64,000 nucleotides of DNA from Terfezia claveryi (GCA_015179025.1 WHUX01000009.1:682001-746000); one strand, 5' to 3'; shown: positions 1-11,269, counted from the first letter of the stretch. The notes: generated by a model from the letters alone, not told the origin. A program made the numbers and translations.

Positions 1-929
1 TCTACCTCAACTATGTATTCTGATACCATGATCTCCCCAAGTCAGTCATCTTAGACCGCGGCCCCCAATTCATCTCGAACTTCTGGAAGGTATTCTGCAA
101 GCTTCTGGGAATTAACATATACCTCTCCATAGCGTATCACCTCCACATAGATGGTCAGTTCAAGCAAATGAATGTGATCATGGAGCAGTACTTAAGAGCA
201 TATGTCAATTACCAGCAAAACAACTGGGTTTTGCTGCTAGCAACCTGTGAGTTCGCCACTAACAACTATTTCTCGGAGTCTCTAAAAACCTCCCCGTTCC
301 TGGCCAATTATAGCTGGCACCCTCGTTTTGTAGACTCTCTAGCACCTCTGCACTAGGCTAGGGAGAACACTCTAGCTAAGAAGTTCGCCAAGGAGATTGC
401 TAAGTTGCACTCTACTCTAAGAGCCGAACTGGTATATTCTCAAGCTAGGCAAGTAGAGTATGCTAACGGATCATAGTTGCCAGCCTCTAGGTATTAGCCA
501 GGAGATAAGGTATGGCTCTCCAGCAGGCACTTCCAGATGGAACTGCCATCTCGTAAGCTCGACTAGAAGTTCCTGAGTCCATTCGAGGTAGTGGCCACTA
601 TAGGCACTCATGCCTATTGATTGAGGTTCTCCAAGAACATCAAATGCTATTCAGTTGTACATATATCAGAAATTAAGCTAGCAGCTGATGATCTCCTCCG
701 AGGGCAGAAACACCCCCCTCCTCCTCCTGTAGTGATCGAGAGTGAAGAAAAGTGTGAGGTCGAATAGATATTGGACTTGAGGAAGAGGTATGGTCATCTG
801 CAATACAAGGTTAAATGGTTAGAAGACAAGGAGGCTACCTGGCAACCCACTGAGGACCTGGAAAATACTCAGGATCTGGTCTCCCTATTCCATCAGCAAT
901 ACCCGAGGAAGTCCTATCTAGTTGAGTGA
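1..929 (+). pseudogene. GypA-family pol 3' fragment (integrase and chromodomain), degenerate
   Basis: This is the 3' end of a Ty3/gypsy pol gene, entering from the left edge. Reading frame 3 gives the integrase core motif LDRGPQF, then the QYLRAY..YQQNNW segment, the GDKVWLS..HF segment, and a chromodomain-like end (ILDLRKRYGHLQYKVKWL ... TWQPTEDLEN) closing at TGA 927-929. It aligns over its length with the GypA copy at 49,430-50,434. In-frame stops interrupt it (for example TAG at 354-356 and near 475, 494 and 565). The catalytic Glu region, DGQSERMN in GypA, reads DGQFKQMN here, so the enzyme would be dead even without the stops. Most differences from GypA are C-to-T or G-to-A transitions. 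Confidence 0.85.
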
Positions 930-1133
930 TCTCTCTATGTCTGAGTTGGGGTTCTTGTCCTTATTCTTGTTGTTATTGTCTCTATTACCACTTATGACGC
1001 AGGTGATGGGTCTTTTTTGTTGTTCAGAGTTGGGGTTCTCATTCTTGTACTTGTTATTGTTTCCTGTGTTGATATTGCCGGTGGACATGACCAAAGCCTC
1101 CTTGTCACTGGAGCTCTACCCTAAAGGGGGGAT

Positions 1134-1541
1134 AGTATTACAACGGCATGCTTAGTTATCTTTTTCATTACCTATAGTGCAGGTGATAGATTATTGCTAT
1201 CCTGCTTGGCTCCCAAGATATGGATCTTGGGAAGCTTATTCTTTCCATTGCCTTAGCTTGGAATCATATATATATAGCTCCTGTCTCTTGTACTGTCGTT
1301 GGATCCCCATTCAATATCTTATATACCTAATATAGGACCTTGCCTCTTCTAGTGCTCATGCATCTCCCTTATGTACCCACTTATCTCGTGAACAGCTCTG
1401 CAGCACAACTGCCTCCCTCTGTCATACACGGCAACTGCCTCTGTGTGTCTCGTACCCCTTGCCCTCTACCTCTCTTGCCTCTTGCCCTTGCCCCGGCATA
1501 CCTCTTGGTTACCTTGTCCCTAGAGCCATTATCATAATATT
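1134..1541 (+). repeat. Degenerate 3' LTR of GypA-like element
   Basis: It follows a polypurine tract (CTAAAGGGGGGATAG, about 1,120-1,134) equivalent to that of GypA at 50,500-50,514. Shared blocks with the GypA LTR are the Cys/Pro-rich CCTTGCC-type segment, the ATATATATA box near 1,270 and the end CTTGTCCCTAGAGCCATTA near 1,517-1,535. The first 100 bp have diverged, so this is a related subfamily rather than a recent sister copy. Right end uncertain by about 10 bp. Confidence 0.7.
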
Positions 1542-1826
1542 GTACCAACTAAACTAGCCTAATAGTAATATAGTTTTACTATTATTATAAGTTAAGTTAT
1601 ATTCTTATTATATATAAGTTTTATTAAATAGACTTAGACTCTACAACTATTATCTTATTTAACTTTTAATCTAAGAACTCTAATATAGAGGAATATAATA
1701 TAAAATAAATAGCTATTTGTAATTTGTTTATATTTTATATATCATATCATATTAATTATTTACTTTAGTATTATAATTTAAGTAATTTTCCTATTTTCCT
1801 AATCTAGTAATTTTATTAGTATATAT
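1542..1826. other. AT-rich spacer without recognisable gene
   Basis: About 285 bp of AT-rich sequence between two GypA fragments of opposite orientation. I see no coding signal or repeat family. Confidence 0.5.
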
Positions 1827-2414
1827 AGTAATAACTTTAGGGACAAGGTGACTAAGAGGTACACCGAGACAAGGCAAGGCTAAGGCAAAACATATATAGT
1901 AGTGGTATATATATGACTAGAAGAAGGCTGAGATAGGGTAAGGGTAAAAGACAAGAGGCAAGGATAAGAGGCATATGGAAGTGGTTGTCATATATGTCAA
2001 AGGGAGGCAGCTGTGCTGCAAAGCTGTTTACAAGACAAGAAGATATATAAGGGAGGTATATAAGCACTAGGAGAAGCAAAGTCCTGTATTGGGTATAAAA
2101 GATATTAGATAGGGATTCTAATGATAATATGAGAGATAAGAGCTATATATACATAATTTCGGGCTAGGATAATAGAAGGAATAAGCTTTCCGAGATCCCT
2201 ATCTTGGAAGCTAAGCAAGGTAATAATAACTCAGGTAATAATAAAGATAATAATAGCAATAACCTATTACTTATGTTGTAAGTAATGCTGACAGTAATAA
2301 TATGAATAACTCATTACTTTTGATTGTAGGTGATAATAATAATAATAATAGCAATAACCTATTACCTGTGATCGCAGGTAATAACAAGAACAATTGAGCA
2401 CATAGTTGTGATAC
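1827..2414 (-). repeat. Degenerate GypA-like LTR, inverted
   Basis: The reverse complement matches the GypA LTR: the end motif (GGGACAAGGTGACTAAG on the plus strand near 1,840) corresponds to CTTGGTCGCCTTGTCCC of GypA, and the LTR start lies at 2,409-2,414 next to an inverted polypurine tract (TATCTCCCCTTTAG). The ACGTGTG palindrome of intact GypA LTRs is reduced to TATA-like sequence near 1,890-1,915, as expected after CpA/CpG transitions. Confidence 0.7.
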
Positions 2415-3088
2415 TATCTCCCCTTTAGGCTAGAGCTCTAGCAATTAGAAGGCTTAGATACAACAACTGCCAGTAAATAATACAGAAAATAATAACAAGT
2501 ACGATAATAAGGACTCCAACTCTAACTCCAAATAATAATAAAAACAAGAACAAGAATGCAAAGTTATGACCTCAGTCAATGGGATAAGGCTTCCTAAGGT
2601 ACTACTGATGGAATAGGAGAACTAAATCCTATGCATTCTCTAAGTCTTTTGCAGGTTACTAGGTAGTCTCTTTGTCTTCTACTTACTTAACCTTATACTA
2701 AACACACTTATAGTGCTTTCTGGAGTCTAGTACCTCCTCAACCTTCCACTCTTCTCTACCAGCAATCACTATGAGAGGAGGTGAGGGGTGGCTTTGCCTG
2801 GGGAGGGGATCATTAGTGGCTAGTTTGAGCTCTGAAATATAAATAACTAGGTAGTACTTGATATCTTTAGGAAACCTCAGCCAGTAAGTATAAGTACCTA
2901 TGGCTGCTAACACCTCATAAGGACCTAAGAACTTGTAATCTAGCTTACAAAAGGTTCATTCCATCTGGAAGTATCTACTAGAAAGCTATAGCTTATCTCT
3001 AGGCTAGTATCTTGGAGCTAGTAACTATAATCTATTGGCATATTTTGCTTGCCTGACTTAGGCATACTCTAGCTCAGCCTTCAGGGTA
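2415..3088 (-). pseudogene. GypA-like pol 3' end, inverted, degenerate
   Basis: Minus-strand translation gives the integrase C-terminal segment (GTYTYWLRFPKDIK ... ISELKLATNDPL) at 2,760-2,913 and a chromodomain start (WKVEEVLDSRKHY) near 2,705-2,740. This matches the end of GypA pol (GTHAYRLRFPKDIK ... WEVEEVLDSRKRY). The segment 2,415-2,640 corresponds to the non-coding stretch between pol and polypurine tract in GypA. Multiple stops and frame changes. The 5' side is cut at 3,088, where another LTR fragment begins. Confidence 0.75.
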
Positions 3089-3420
3089 CTGTAATGATAG
3101 TTCTGGGGACAAGGCGACTAAAGGGTATGCCGGGGCAGTGGCAAGAGGGAATCGCACACTGAAGAGTGTTATGTATATGATCTAGGGAGAAGCTGAGGTA
3201 AGACACATATAGGAATGCTATATATGTGACTAGGGGAAAATTGAGACAGGGGGCAAAGGCAAGAGGTAAGAGAGGTAGAGGGCAAGAAATACGAGATACA
3301 TAGAGGCAGTAGCTGCATGTGTCAATGGAGACAGCTGTGCTGCAGAGTTGTTCATGGGATAATACAAGATGAGGGGGGTGTACAAGAGAGTACACCTTCA
3401 TAGAGAGAGGCAAGGTCTAT
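3089..3420 (-). repeat. Truncated GypA LTR, inverted
   Basis: The reverse complement matches the last two thirds of the GypA LTR, ending in a degenerated CTTTAGTCGCCTTGTCCC..AGA block. The other end stops at about 3,420 near the AAATACAGGACCTTG-equivalent. It abuts the inverted pol fragment directly, so two GypA remnants have been joined by deletion or nested insertion. Confidence 0.7.
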
Positions 3421-3680
3421 ATAGTGTGTGACATGGGGCGAGTACAACTCGGACCTGGTCACAAAGACCCACCTCGGCGAGCGAGTTTTGGAGTTTCAAT
3501 AACTAGCCGAGTCGGCTTTCTTGTCCTACAACTTGACTCGCGATTAATCGGTGATCTACAGATTACTCACCAAGCCTACCCTGTTTTCTTTTTTTTTTTT
3601 ATTGTTTTATCCCGACTCTTCTATAATCTTATCACGTTTAACACCCTCATTCCATTCTCCTATATCTTGGTTGTCTTTAT
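3421..3680. other. Unassigned sequence with a short dispersed repeat
   Basis: No gene. The segment at about 3,550-3,576 (GGTGATCTACAGATTACTC) recurs, diverged, at 10,250-10,276 as GGCGATCTACAGAGTACTC. In the second copy the flanking GGCGA/TCGCC can pair. This may be the end of a small non-autonomous element. Confidence 0.35.
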
Positions 3681-3925
3681 ATGACCGATTCTTTCTACCT
3701 TCATAGGTTGCTTGTACGGTGCCAGATTGCTTGTCTCATATTCCTTGCACTATCATGGATTGTATACACTATGCCCGATTGCCTGTCATGGATTCCTTGT
3801 ACTGTTACAGATTCCTTGCTTCTTTCACTATACCAGATTGCCTATCATGGATTGCTTGCACTATCACGGATTGCTTGCACTGTCATGGATTGCTTGCACT
3901 GTCATGGATTGCTCCTACCAGCTGA
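3681..3925. repeat. 19-bp minisatellite
   Basis: Tandem copies of a unit like GATTGCTTGCACTGTCATG. The last three to four copies (3,838-3,911) are nearly exact, and earlier copies have point changes and length variants. The open frames across it are a by-product of the repeat. Confidence 0.85.
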
Positions 3926-4735
3926 CAAACAATACTAGCAATCTGTACTACACGGCCAAACAAAATCCTTACCTAAATATCAGTTAAGAAATATATTAAT
4001 ATACCTTAAATAAATCACGAGACCTGTCACCATGACTATAACAAAAATCCTTCCCACTTCCTACAACACTTGCAAAATCCTTCCTAATCTTACTTGAGTT
4101 TACCAATAATCCCCTGTAAATCAATTCATACAACTATACAATATAGTAAGAAAAAAAAAAAACTCTTCAAAGCAAAACCAAATGCTCTAAACATTCCCTA
4201 AAAAAAGCACTTGGCTGGTGGGATGGTGTACAACTGGTAGGAAGTCGGGTACCAGAACCTAATTTGCTAAAGATTCTAATATTTACCTTGGCTGTCAGGT
4301 ATTCAGGTATCTATGTTCCTTGGTAATTAATATCTAAACCGGAATCGTATAATATCAGGGCGGTCTCTCTTCGACTATTGATGTAAACCTCCCCACGGGG
4401 GACTTTCGAAGGTTGGAAGGGTGCTTATATTCAAGCTGGTGGGAAGCGAATAATGGTCCACAGCCTCTCTAACAGTTATTCCCAACTAAATAACAGCGTT
4501 ATTTGACTTCCCTAAGCCTATACAAGTAGGTATTTAAACCGGTTGTAGTAACAGCTAACGGAATCTCACTGGTTTAACAAAAAGTCAAATAACGGCGTTA
4601 TTTGAGTTCTTAGCCAATCATTTACTAAGGGTGGCGCTTTTTTTAGCTTGATTTAGAAAAGCAGCACAGGTTTTTAAGTTTAGCGGTAATCTACGTAGCA
4701 ACGGCTATACCTATTTAGTTACCACAACTAAAATT
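3926..4735. other. Non-coding stretch with two short palindromes
   Basis: No gene recognised. Two similar palindromes lie about 97 bp apart: 4,488-4,504 (AAATAAC..GTTATTT) and 4,585-4,605 (arms TCAAATAAC and GTTATTTGA around GGC). Confidence 0.5.
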
Positions 4736-5385
4736 TAGACCACGTAATAATGCTGCCGGTACAAATAACTGCCTGTGTAAATAGTAGCTGGTAGAAATAG
4801 CAGCTAGCACAAATACCAGCTAGAGCAAATAGCAGCTGATGTAAATACCAGCTATCGTAAATCGGAGCCAGCACAAATAGCAGCCAGTACAAATAGCAGC
4901 CAGTGTAAATAGCAGCCAGTGCAAATAGCAGCCAGTGTAAATACCAGCTAGCGTAAATAGCAGCCTGTACAAAAAGTAGCTCCAAATAGCAGCCGGCACA
5001 AATACCAGCCCGCGCAAATAGCAGCTGGCACAAATACCAGCTATCGCAAATAGTAGCCAGCACAAATAGCAGCCAGTACAAATAGCAGCCAGTGTAAATA
5101 GCAGCCAGTGCAAATAGTAGCCAGTGTAAATACCAGCTAGCGTAAATAGCAGCCAGTACAAATAGTAGCTCCAAATAGCAGCCGGCACAAATAACAGCCT
5201 GCACAAATAACCGCTGGTGCAAATATCAGCCAGTACATATAGCAGCTAGAGCAAATAGCAGCTGGCGCAAATAGCAGGTGGCACAAATAGCAGTTGGTGC
5301 AAATAGCTGCTAGTACAAATAAAAGCTAGTGCAAAAAGAAGTTATGGCAAATAGCAGCTAGTGCAAATAGCAACTATATCTATAC
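4736..5385. repeat. 16-bp minisatellite with higher-order duplication
   Basis: Roughly 40 tandem variants of the 16-bp unit AAATAGCAGCCAGTGC. A block containing a shortened unit (AGTAGCTCC) occurs twice, at about 4,931 and 5,120, giving a higher-order period of about 189 bp. Leu/Ala/Tyr-rich open frames on the minus strand are repeat artefacts. Confidence 0.9.
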
Positions 5386-5679
5386 TAGACTAAATATTGC
5401 TATTACTTTATTAGTATATATATTTGAAACTATACCCACTAGTAGTGGTATAGTTTGAAAGTAAAGCTATGGAAAAAAAATTATTTAAATAAAACAAAAC
5501 AAATAGGGGGATTTCGCAACCTTTTCTTGTTAATATTAATGGTAGAGTTTGTAAGTGAGATCAACCAAGAACAAAAAAATAAGAATTATAGGGATTTCGT
5601 AAGCTTGTCTTGTTAATGCTAAGTATAGAGTTAGTAAGCGCAATCAACTTCAAACAAAAGATGCAACCCCTTTGTGATC

Positions 5680-6762
5680 ATGACAACAGAAGCAGCAGCA
5701 GCAGCCGCGGCAGCACTGGTGGCAGCTCTGGTAGAAGAAAATCATGGCCTTGCTTTGACCCTTATGCAATATCCACGTTACCGAGCCCCATTGTCACCAC
5801 CAGTGCCAGAAATCACGTTCAACTAGTTCACAGATGACGAGTGTCTTGAGTTCTTTCAATTCACCAAAGGCGAGATAGAGCAAATACTCCCATATCTCAG
5901 CCTAGACCAGATTATCTATCGACATCGGCACCAGGCGTCACCAGCAGAAGCATTTTGTGTACTTCTATCCAGGCTGTCTAGTAATAAGCGGTTGAAGGAT
6001 GACATGCGTTTATTTGGAAAGAGCCGGACATGGCAATCGGTCATTTTCAATGATATGGTCAAACATTTGGTTATTCGCTATGAGGAGAAGCTACATTGGG
6101 ACAATCAGTGCTTAACATATAAGCAGTTGGATCATTATGCTGACCATGTTGGCCTCCATGGTGAGCGGGTATAGGGTTTTGTTGATGGAACTTTGAAGAT
6201 AGTATGTCGACCAACCAAGCACCAACGGAGATGGTATTCAGGGTATAAGAAGCGACATGCAGTTAAGTTTCAAGCTATTGTAACACCGGATGGGCTTATT
6301 TCATACATTGCTGGACCATATGAAGGCAAATTAGGAGATTGGAGTTCGTGGAAGCAGTCTGGAATTGAAGAATCTCTAAGACAAATACATCAAAGACGAC
6401 GAAATTGGAGGCTATATGTCTATAGTGATCCTACCTATAGTGCTGGATATGGGGTAATTGGCCCCTATAAAGCACTTCCAAATCCACCACTTCCTCGAGA
6501 AACTCAAGCATTTAATGCTTATATGTCCTCATTACGAATAGCAGTAGAGCACAGTTTCAGTAAGATATCGGCTCTATGGCCATTTGTTACACATCCACGA
6601 GGTCTAAAAATTAGGCAGTCACTGGTTGGAGCCTATTATATGATTGCTGTATTGCTCACAAATATCCATACATGCCTTAATGGAAGCCAAATCTCAACTC
6701 AGTTCGCATGTTCCCCACCATCCCTAAATGAATATCTCTTACTCAGACCAGCGGTTCAGTAA
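5680..6762 (+). pseudogene. PIF/Harbinger DDE transposase, two in-frame stops
   Basis: One frame of 361 codons starts at ATG 5,680, after an Ala-rich N-terminus, and ends at TAA 6,760-6,762. TAG codons interrupt it at 5,824-5,826 and 6,172-6,174. The catalytic triad of DDE_Tnp_4-type nucleases is still visible: Asp in GFVDGT (residue ~169), Asp in YSDPTY (~250) and Glu in VEHSF (~290). The D-D spacing is about 81 and the D-E spacing about 40. In family members the residue before GFVDGT is usually an aromatic, so the second TAG fits a TGG-to-TAG change. The enzyme would cut and join the element termini in the nucleus. Its 3' end overlaps the convergent partner gene by 24 bp. Confidence 0.85.
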
Positions 6763-7655
6763 TTCTCTTAACAACTGATTTGTCTCCTCTGTATGCTGAT
6801 TTGTCTCCTCCACACAAGCCTCCAACTTCACTACCTTTGCCTCCAATAATTCAGTGCCTACTCTTGAACTACTACCACTAGCTATTACATCTGCAAGCTT
6901 CTCTACAGCAGCAGCCATACGATTCCTATTTTTCTACACAACTTCAAGTACCTCAGAGTTTTGAGTCTTCAATGTCTTTGATTATTTTGCTAGCCTTGGT
7001 ATCTCTTCAATATCAGTATCTTCATTCTTTTCAGAATTACTACTCGATGGGTCTCTTTCAGACCAGGTATGTAAAAGGTTGGCACGAGCTTTCTTTGCCT
7101 TATTTTGTTCCTTTTCAATCTCTGCTTTAACCAGTTGTGTTTGTTTTGCTTGGTCTAGTTGCTCATTCAAATGAGCTACCCATTCAAATAGTGATTGCTT
7201 GAGTTCTGAATCTTCTTGTACGGTTCCTATTTGGATATTAGTTAAAGTTACTATATAATATACTTTTGGTATTACATACCTGACTCCTTCTCCTCCTTTT
7301 TAATTTGACTTTGGAACTGTGTAACCAAGGCATTTACTACCTGTTGTAGATCTCGTAGCTCTTTGCCAGTCTTCTCCTTTAATAAATCTCACATACGAAG
7401 CCAAAAAACTTTCTTATTGCCATGTCGATGATCCCCCTAGTGTAAAATACAAAGGCGTAACAGTTTAACTTTCTCTTCCTCTGTAAGTCTGGCTCTTCCA
7501 CTACCTAGAGCTGGAGTCGCAGATCCACCACTTCTATCACCTGGAGTTCTGTCGCCTAAAATAGGGTGTTCAGAAATGGCGTTTTGAGCTTGTTCTACCT
7601 CAACAGGTAATACGCACTCTGAACCATCTATAATAACTTGATCGCAAGGAGTCAT
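6739..7655 (-). pseudogene. Myb/SANT-like second gene of PIF/Harbinger element
   Basis: I read two exons, 7,655-7,280 and 7,226-6,739, joined across a 53-nt intron (GTATGT ... AACTAAT ... AAATAG). Joining keeps the frame through GTVQEDSELKQSLFEWVAHL into a long charged coiled-coil region. Exon 1 carries a Myb/SANT-like block (EEEKVKLLRLCILH ... KKVFWLRM ... LLKEKTGKEL), typical of the DNA-binding partner in these transposons, which usually helps the transposase bind ends or enter the nucleus. Two stops lie in that block: TAG near 7,434-7,436 (from CAG) and TGA near 7,395 (from CGA). The gene ends at TAA 6,739-6,741, inside the transposase 3' end. The start at 7,655 is the first Met in frame. 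Confidence 0.7.
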
Positions 7656-7849
7656 ATCTCGAGTTTGGAGTTGTTTTGATAATTACTAAAGGAGGGATAG
7701 CGAATGCAAGAGCAGTAGGTATTCGTGGTAAATAGTAAGAATCGTAAGAGAATTTTTATTTACTATCTTGGCATTGCCATAGTAACATCGGAAGTTGTCG
7801 AGTTCTAAAACAAAAACTAACAAGAATCCTAGTTGCGAAATCAATCTAA

Positions 7850-8270
7850 TAAACAAAACAAATAAAACAAAAAAAACAAATAAAACAAATATAACAAATA
7901 AAACAAATAAATATATAAAATTCAAAAAATAAAGAAAATAAATCAACAAAATAAAATAAATAAAATAAAATAAATAAATAAAACAAATCAAGAAAATAAA
8001 ACAAATAAAATAAAATAAATAAAATAAATAAAATAAATAAAATAAATAAAATAAATAAAATAAATAAAATAAATAAAATAAATAAAATAAATAAAATAAA
8101 TAAAATAAATAAAATAAATAAAATAAATAAAATAAATAAAATAAATAAAATAAATAAAATAAATAAAATAAATAAAATAAATAAAATAAATAAAATAAAT
8201 AAAATAAATAAAATAAATAAAATAAATAAAATAAAAATAAATATAAATAAAATAAAATAGATATATAAAA
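7850..8270. repeat. AT-rich microsatellite, 9-bp unit AAATAAAAT
   Basis: From about 7,985 to 8,240 the 9-mer AAATAAAAT repeats almost without change (about 28 copies), with degenerate copies on both sides. It lies just outside the right Harbinger terminus. Confidence 0.95.
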
Positions 8271-8870
8271 AAGAAAAAATAGTATATAAATAAATTAAAT
8301 AAGTTTAAATAGATATAGATAAATAAAAATAATATTATATACGTATAAGTAAAAATATAAAAATAAATATAAATATAATAAGTTTATATATAAAATAAGT
8401 TTAAATTAATAATAATAAAGAAAATGAGTTAAAAATAAAAATATATAAAAGTATAAAAATAGATATAAAAGTAAGTATAAAATTAAGTATTAATTAAATA
8501 TATAAAAATTATAAGTAAATAAATAAATTATTAATATATAATTTTTAAATAAAAAGTTTAAATAGATATAAGGAATTTTAAATAAATAGTAATATATAAT
8601 AAGTAAAAATATAAATATAAAAATAAATATAATAAGTGTAAATATAAAATAAGTTTAAATTAATAAAAATAAAAAAAATTAGTTAAAAATAAAAATTTAT
8701 GAGTATATAAATATATATAATAGTGAATATAAAATTAAGTATTAATTAAATATATAAAAATTATTAGTAAATAAATAAATAATTTATATATAAAGTTAAA
8801 AAAAAGGTTTAAATAGATATGAATAAAAAAAAGAATTTTAAATAAATAATAATATATAATTGTAATTGTA
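8271..8870. repeat. AT-rich region with ~253-bp tandem duplication
   Basis: Blocks such as AAGTTTAAATTAATAA and AAGTATTAATTAAATATATA recur at about 8,396/8,650 and 8,487/8,738, giving a period near 253 bp. G and C are almost absent. No gene. Confidence 0.65.
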
Positions 8871-10110
8871 ATTAAATAGCGCTTTCGTAGCCTAGTTCCC
8901 AAACTTTGCAGCCTCACAACACAACAACCACATAAGTAATTATAGTCGGGATTTTTACTATAGATTTATTATTATCTAATTTATCACTTACCAACTTGCA
9001 CGATATTAATTCATAAATAATTGATGTTGTTGTTAGGATCCAAAAGCTGGTACTTTTTCTATAGCCGATGCTTAGCGGTTATATATTTTTTGCGGACACC
9101 GCTAAAAATTCAGAGTATGATACTTTATTTGGTAAGGCCTTATGATTTATTGCGGACAGCATGAAGCTAGATTACTTTTAGCAATAGCGTGTTATATATT
9201 TTTCGCAGACACCACTAAAAATTCAGGGTACGATACCTTATTTAGTTGGTAAGGCCTTATGATTTATTGTGGACAGCATGAAGCTAGATTACTTCTAGCA
9301 ATAGCATATTATATATTTTTCGCGGACACCACTAAAAATTCAGGGTATGATACCTTAAATAGTGCTTTCGAAGCACAGTTCCCAAACTTTGCAGCCTCAC
9401 AACACAACAACCACATAAGTAATTATAGTCCGGATTTTTACTATAGATTTATTATTATCTAATTTATCATTTACCAACTTGCGCGATATTAATTAATAAA
9501 TAATTGATGTTGTTGTTAGGATCCAAAAGCTGGTACTTTTTCTATAGCCGACGCTTAGCGGTTATATATTTTTTGCAGACACTGCTAAAAATTCAGGGTA
9601 TGATACTTATTTGGTAAGGCCTTATGATTTATTGCGGACAGCATGAGGCTAGATTATTTCTAGCAATAGCGTATTATATATTTTTTGTAAACACAGCTAA
9701 AAATTCAGGGTACGATACCTTATTTGGTAAGGCCTTATGATTTATTGCGGATAGCATGAAGCTAGATTACTTCTAGCAATAGCGTATTATATATTTTTCG
9801 TGGACACCACTAAAAATTCATGGTACGATACCTTATTTAGTTGGTAAGGCCTTATGATTTATTGCGGACAGCATGAAGCTAGATTACTTCTAGCAATAGC
9901 GTGTTATATATTTTTTGCGGACACCACTAAAAATTCAGGGTACGATACCTTATTTGGTAAGGCCTTATGATTTATTGTGGACAGCATGAAGCTAGATTAC
10001 TTTTAGCAATAGCGTATTATATATTTTTCGCAGACACCATTAAAAATTCAGGGTACGATACCTTATTTGGTTAAGCCTTATGATTTATTGCGGACAGATG
10101 AAGATAGATT
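8871..10110. repeat. Nested satellite: ~110-bp units within a ~480-bp duplication
   Basis: The block beginning GCTTTCGTAGC (8,881) recurs at 9,363 as GCTTTCGAAGC, including the string AACTTTGCAGCCTCACAACA. Inside lie about eight copies of a 105-120 bp unit (TTATATATTTTTCGCGGACACC ... GGTAAGGCCTTATGATTTATTG) at about 9,079, 9,190, 9,308, 9,563, 9,670, 9,784, 9,899 and 10,015. No coding function. Confidence 0.85.
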
Positions 10111-10569
10111 AATACTTTTAGTAATATGTCATGGGAAAGCTCCAAAACAGCTCCAAAACAGCTCCAAAACTCTATATTATTTGTAGATCTTATTTTTGCA
10201 ATGCAGTGCACTAACGCAGTTAGGGTGCGCAATAGGGCAAACGATCGAGCTCTGAATCGGCGATCTACAGAGTACTCGCCAAGATACTATGCTAACCTGC
10301 TTTGAGCGGCATGGCAAATCGACCTCGAAGGTATAGTAATACTCTAAATTAAACTTGCTTCATCTATTAACAAACCCTGTAAGATAAATTAGTTATACCT
10401 GCACACGTCGCAGGGTGCAATACCTCTGCCAGGCTCCAATGTGTGCGTTCGAAACTTAGGGGTTCACTAGTCCACCTAACTACCCCGCTTGGTAGCCCCA
10501 TTCTACAGTTACTCGAGTATGCCATCGAAACTTAGAAGTGTGCTAGTTGACAGTTGCTGTGACGTAAGT
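10111..10569. other. Non-coding spacer
   Basis: It contains a triple AGCTCCAAAAC repeat (10,138-10,170), the dispersed GGCGATCTACAG repeat near 10,250, and two copies of TCGAAACTTAG (10,450 and 10,526). No gene recognised. Confidence 0.4.
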
Positions 10570-11215
10570 ACGCAATGGCTCCATTCGCTTCGCAACGCTG
10601 GAGTCCATACCTTGCATCGTAGGAATTAATCCATTGGGCCCATGTATATATATGTATTCGAGAAACTAATGCTTGCGAAACCTATGTATTTGGAATTCAA
10701 GCTTGTGAGGCTTATATATATATATTCGAGAAACTCATGTGCTGGTAGGCCTCAAATGCATGAGTTTCTCGCATATACATCTAGGTCTCAAAAGCATGAG
10801 TTTCTCACATATAAATATAAGTCTCAAAAGTACGAGTTTTTCGCATATATATATAAGTCTTAAAAACACCAGTTTCCCGCATATATATATAAGTCTCAAA
10901 AACACCAGTTTTCCGCATATATATATAAGTCTCAAAAACACCAGTTTTCCGTATATATATATAAGTCTTAAAAACATGAGGTCAAAAACACGAGTTTCCT
11001 ATATATATATATAAGTCTCAAAAGCAAGAACGAGTTTCTCGCATATATATATACATGTCTCAAAGGCATATAAGCATGAGTTCCTTGAATAATATATATG
11101 GGCCAAAATGCTTGCATGCCTTTGAGATATGTATATATATATAGGCCGAATTCCTACGATGCAAGATATGGACTCTAGCATTAGGAATATATGCAAATGC
11201 ATTATGAATGGAGCC
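10570..11215. mobile_element. Small fold-back element with ~50-bp satellite core
   Basis: The ends are inverted repeats: the plus-strand block at 10,574-10,633 (ATGGCTCCATTCG ... TTGCATCGTAGGAATT) pairs with 11,146-11,212 (AATTCCTACGATGCAAGATA ... ATGGAGCC). Between them lie tandem units of the type CACGAGTTTCTCGCATATATA..AAGTCTCAAAAA. The same satellite forms the core of the giant fold-back element at 54.7-59.3 kb. No protein. Confidence 0.65.
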
Positions 11216-11269
11216 GTTGTCAGGGCCGCATATGTATAGCTAAATATGACTATTGAAAAATCCCATTTT

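Larger units (their letters stand above)
5510..7843. mobile_element. Decayed PIF/Harbinger-like DNA transposon
   Basis: The unit holds two convergent genes, a DDE transposase (plus) and a Myb/SANT-like protein (minus), which is the standard gene pair of PIF/Harbinger elements. Candidate terminal inverted repeats are GATTTCGCAAC at 5,510-5,520 and GTTGCGAAATC at 7,832-7,842, each followed inward by a TTCTTGTTA-like match. A second, weaker copy of the left terminus (GATTTCGTAA) lies near 5,590. A 3-bp target duplication cannot be settled because both ends are AT-rich. Confidence 0.6.

Noticed and set aside
4728..5222. Open frames of 164 and 128 codons rich in Leu, Ala, Tyr and Cys on the minus strand
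   Set aside because: They are translations of the 16-bp minisatellite; 16-bp repeats cycle through all frames and happen to lack stops.
3681..5385. CRISPR-like array
   Set aside because: Repeats are contiguous without unique spacers, and the genome is fungal.
8735..8917. Short hydrophobic proteins in the AT-rich region
   Set aside because: Composition alone explains the Ile/Tyr/Leu/Phe runs.
10436..10500. tRNA or SINE-like A and B boxes on the minus strand (TAGTTAGGTGGAC and GTTTCGAACG)
   Set aside because: The intervening sequence does not fold as a cloverleaf, the acceptor stem does not pair, and TCGAAACTTAG is part of a local direct repeat.
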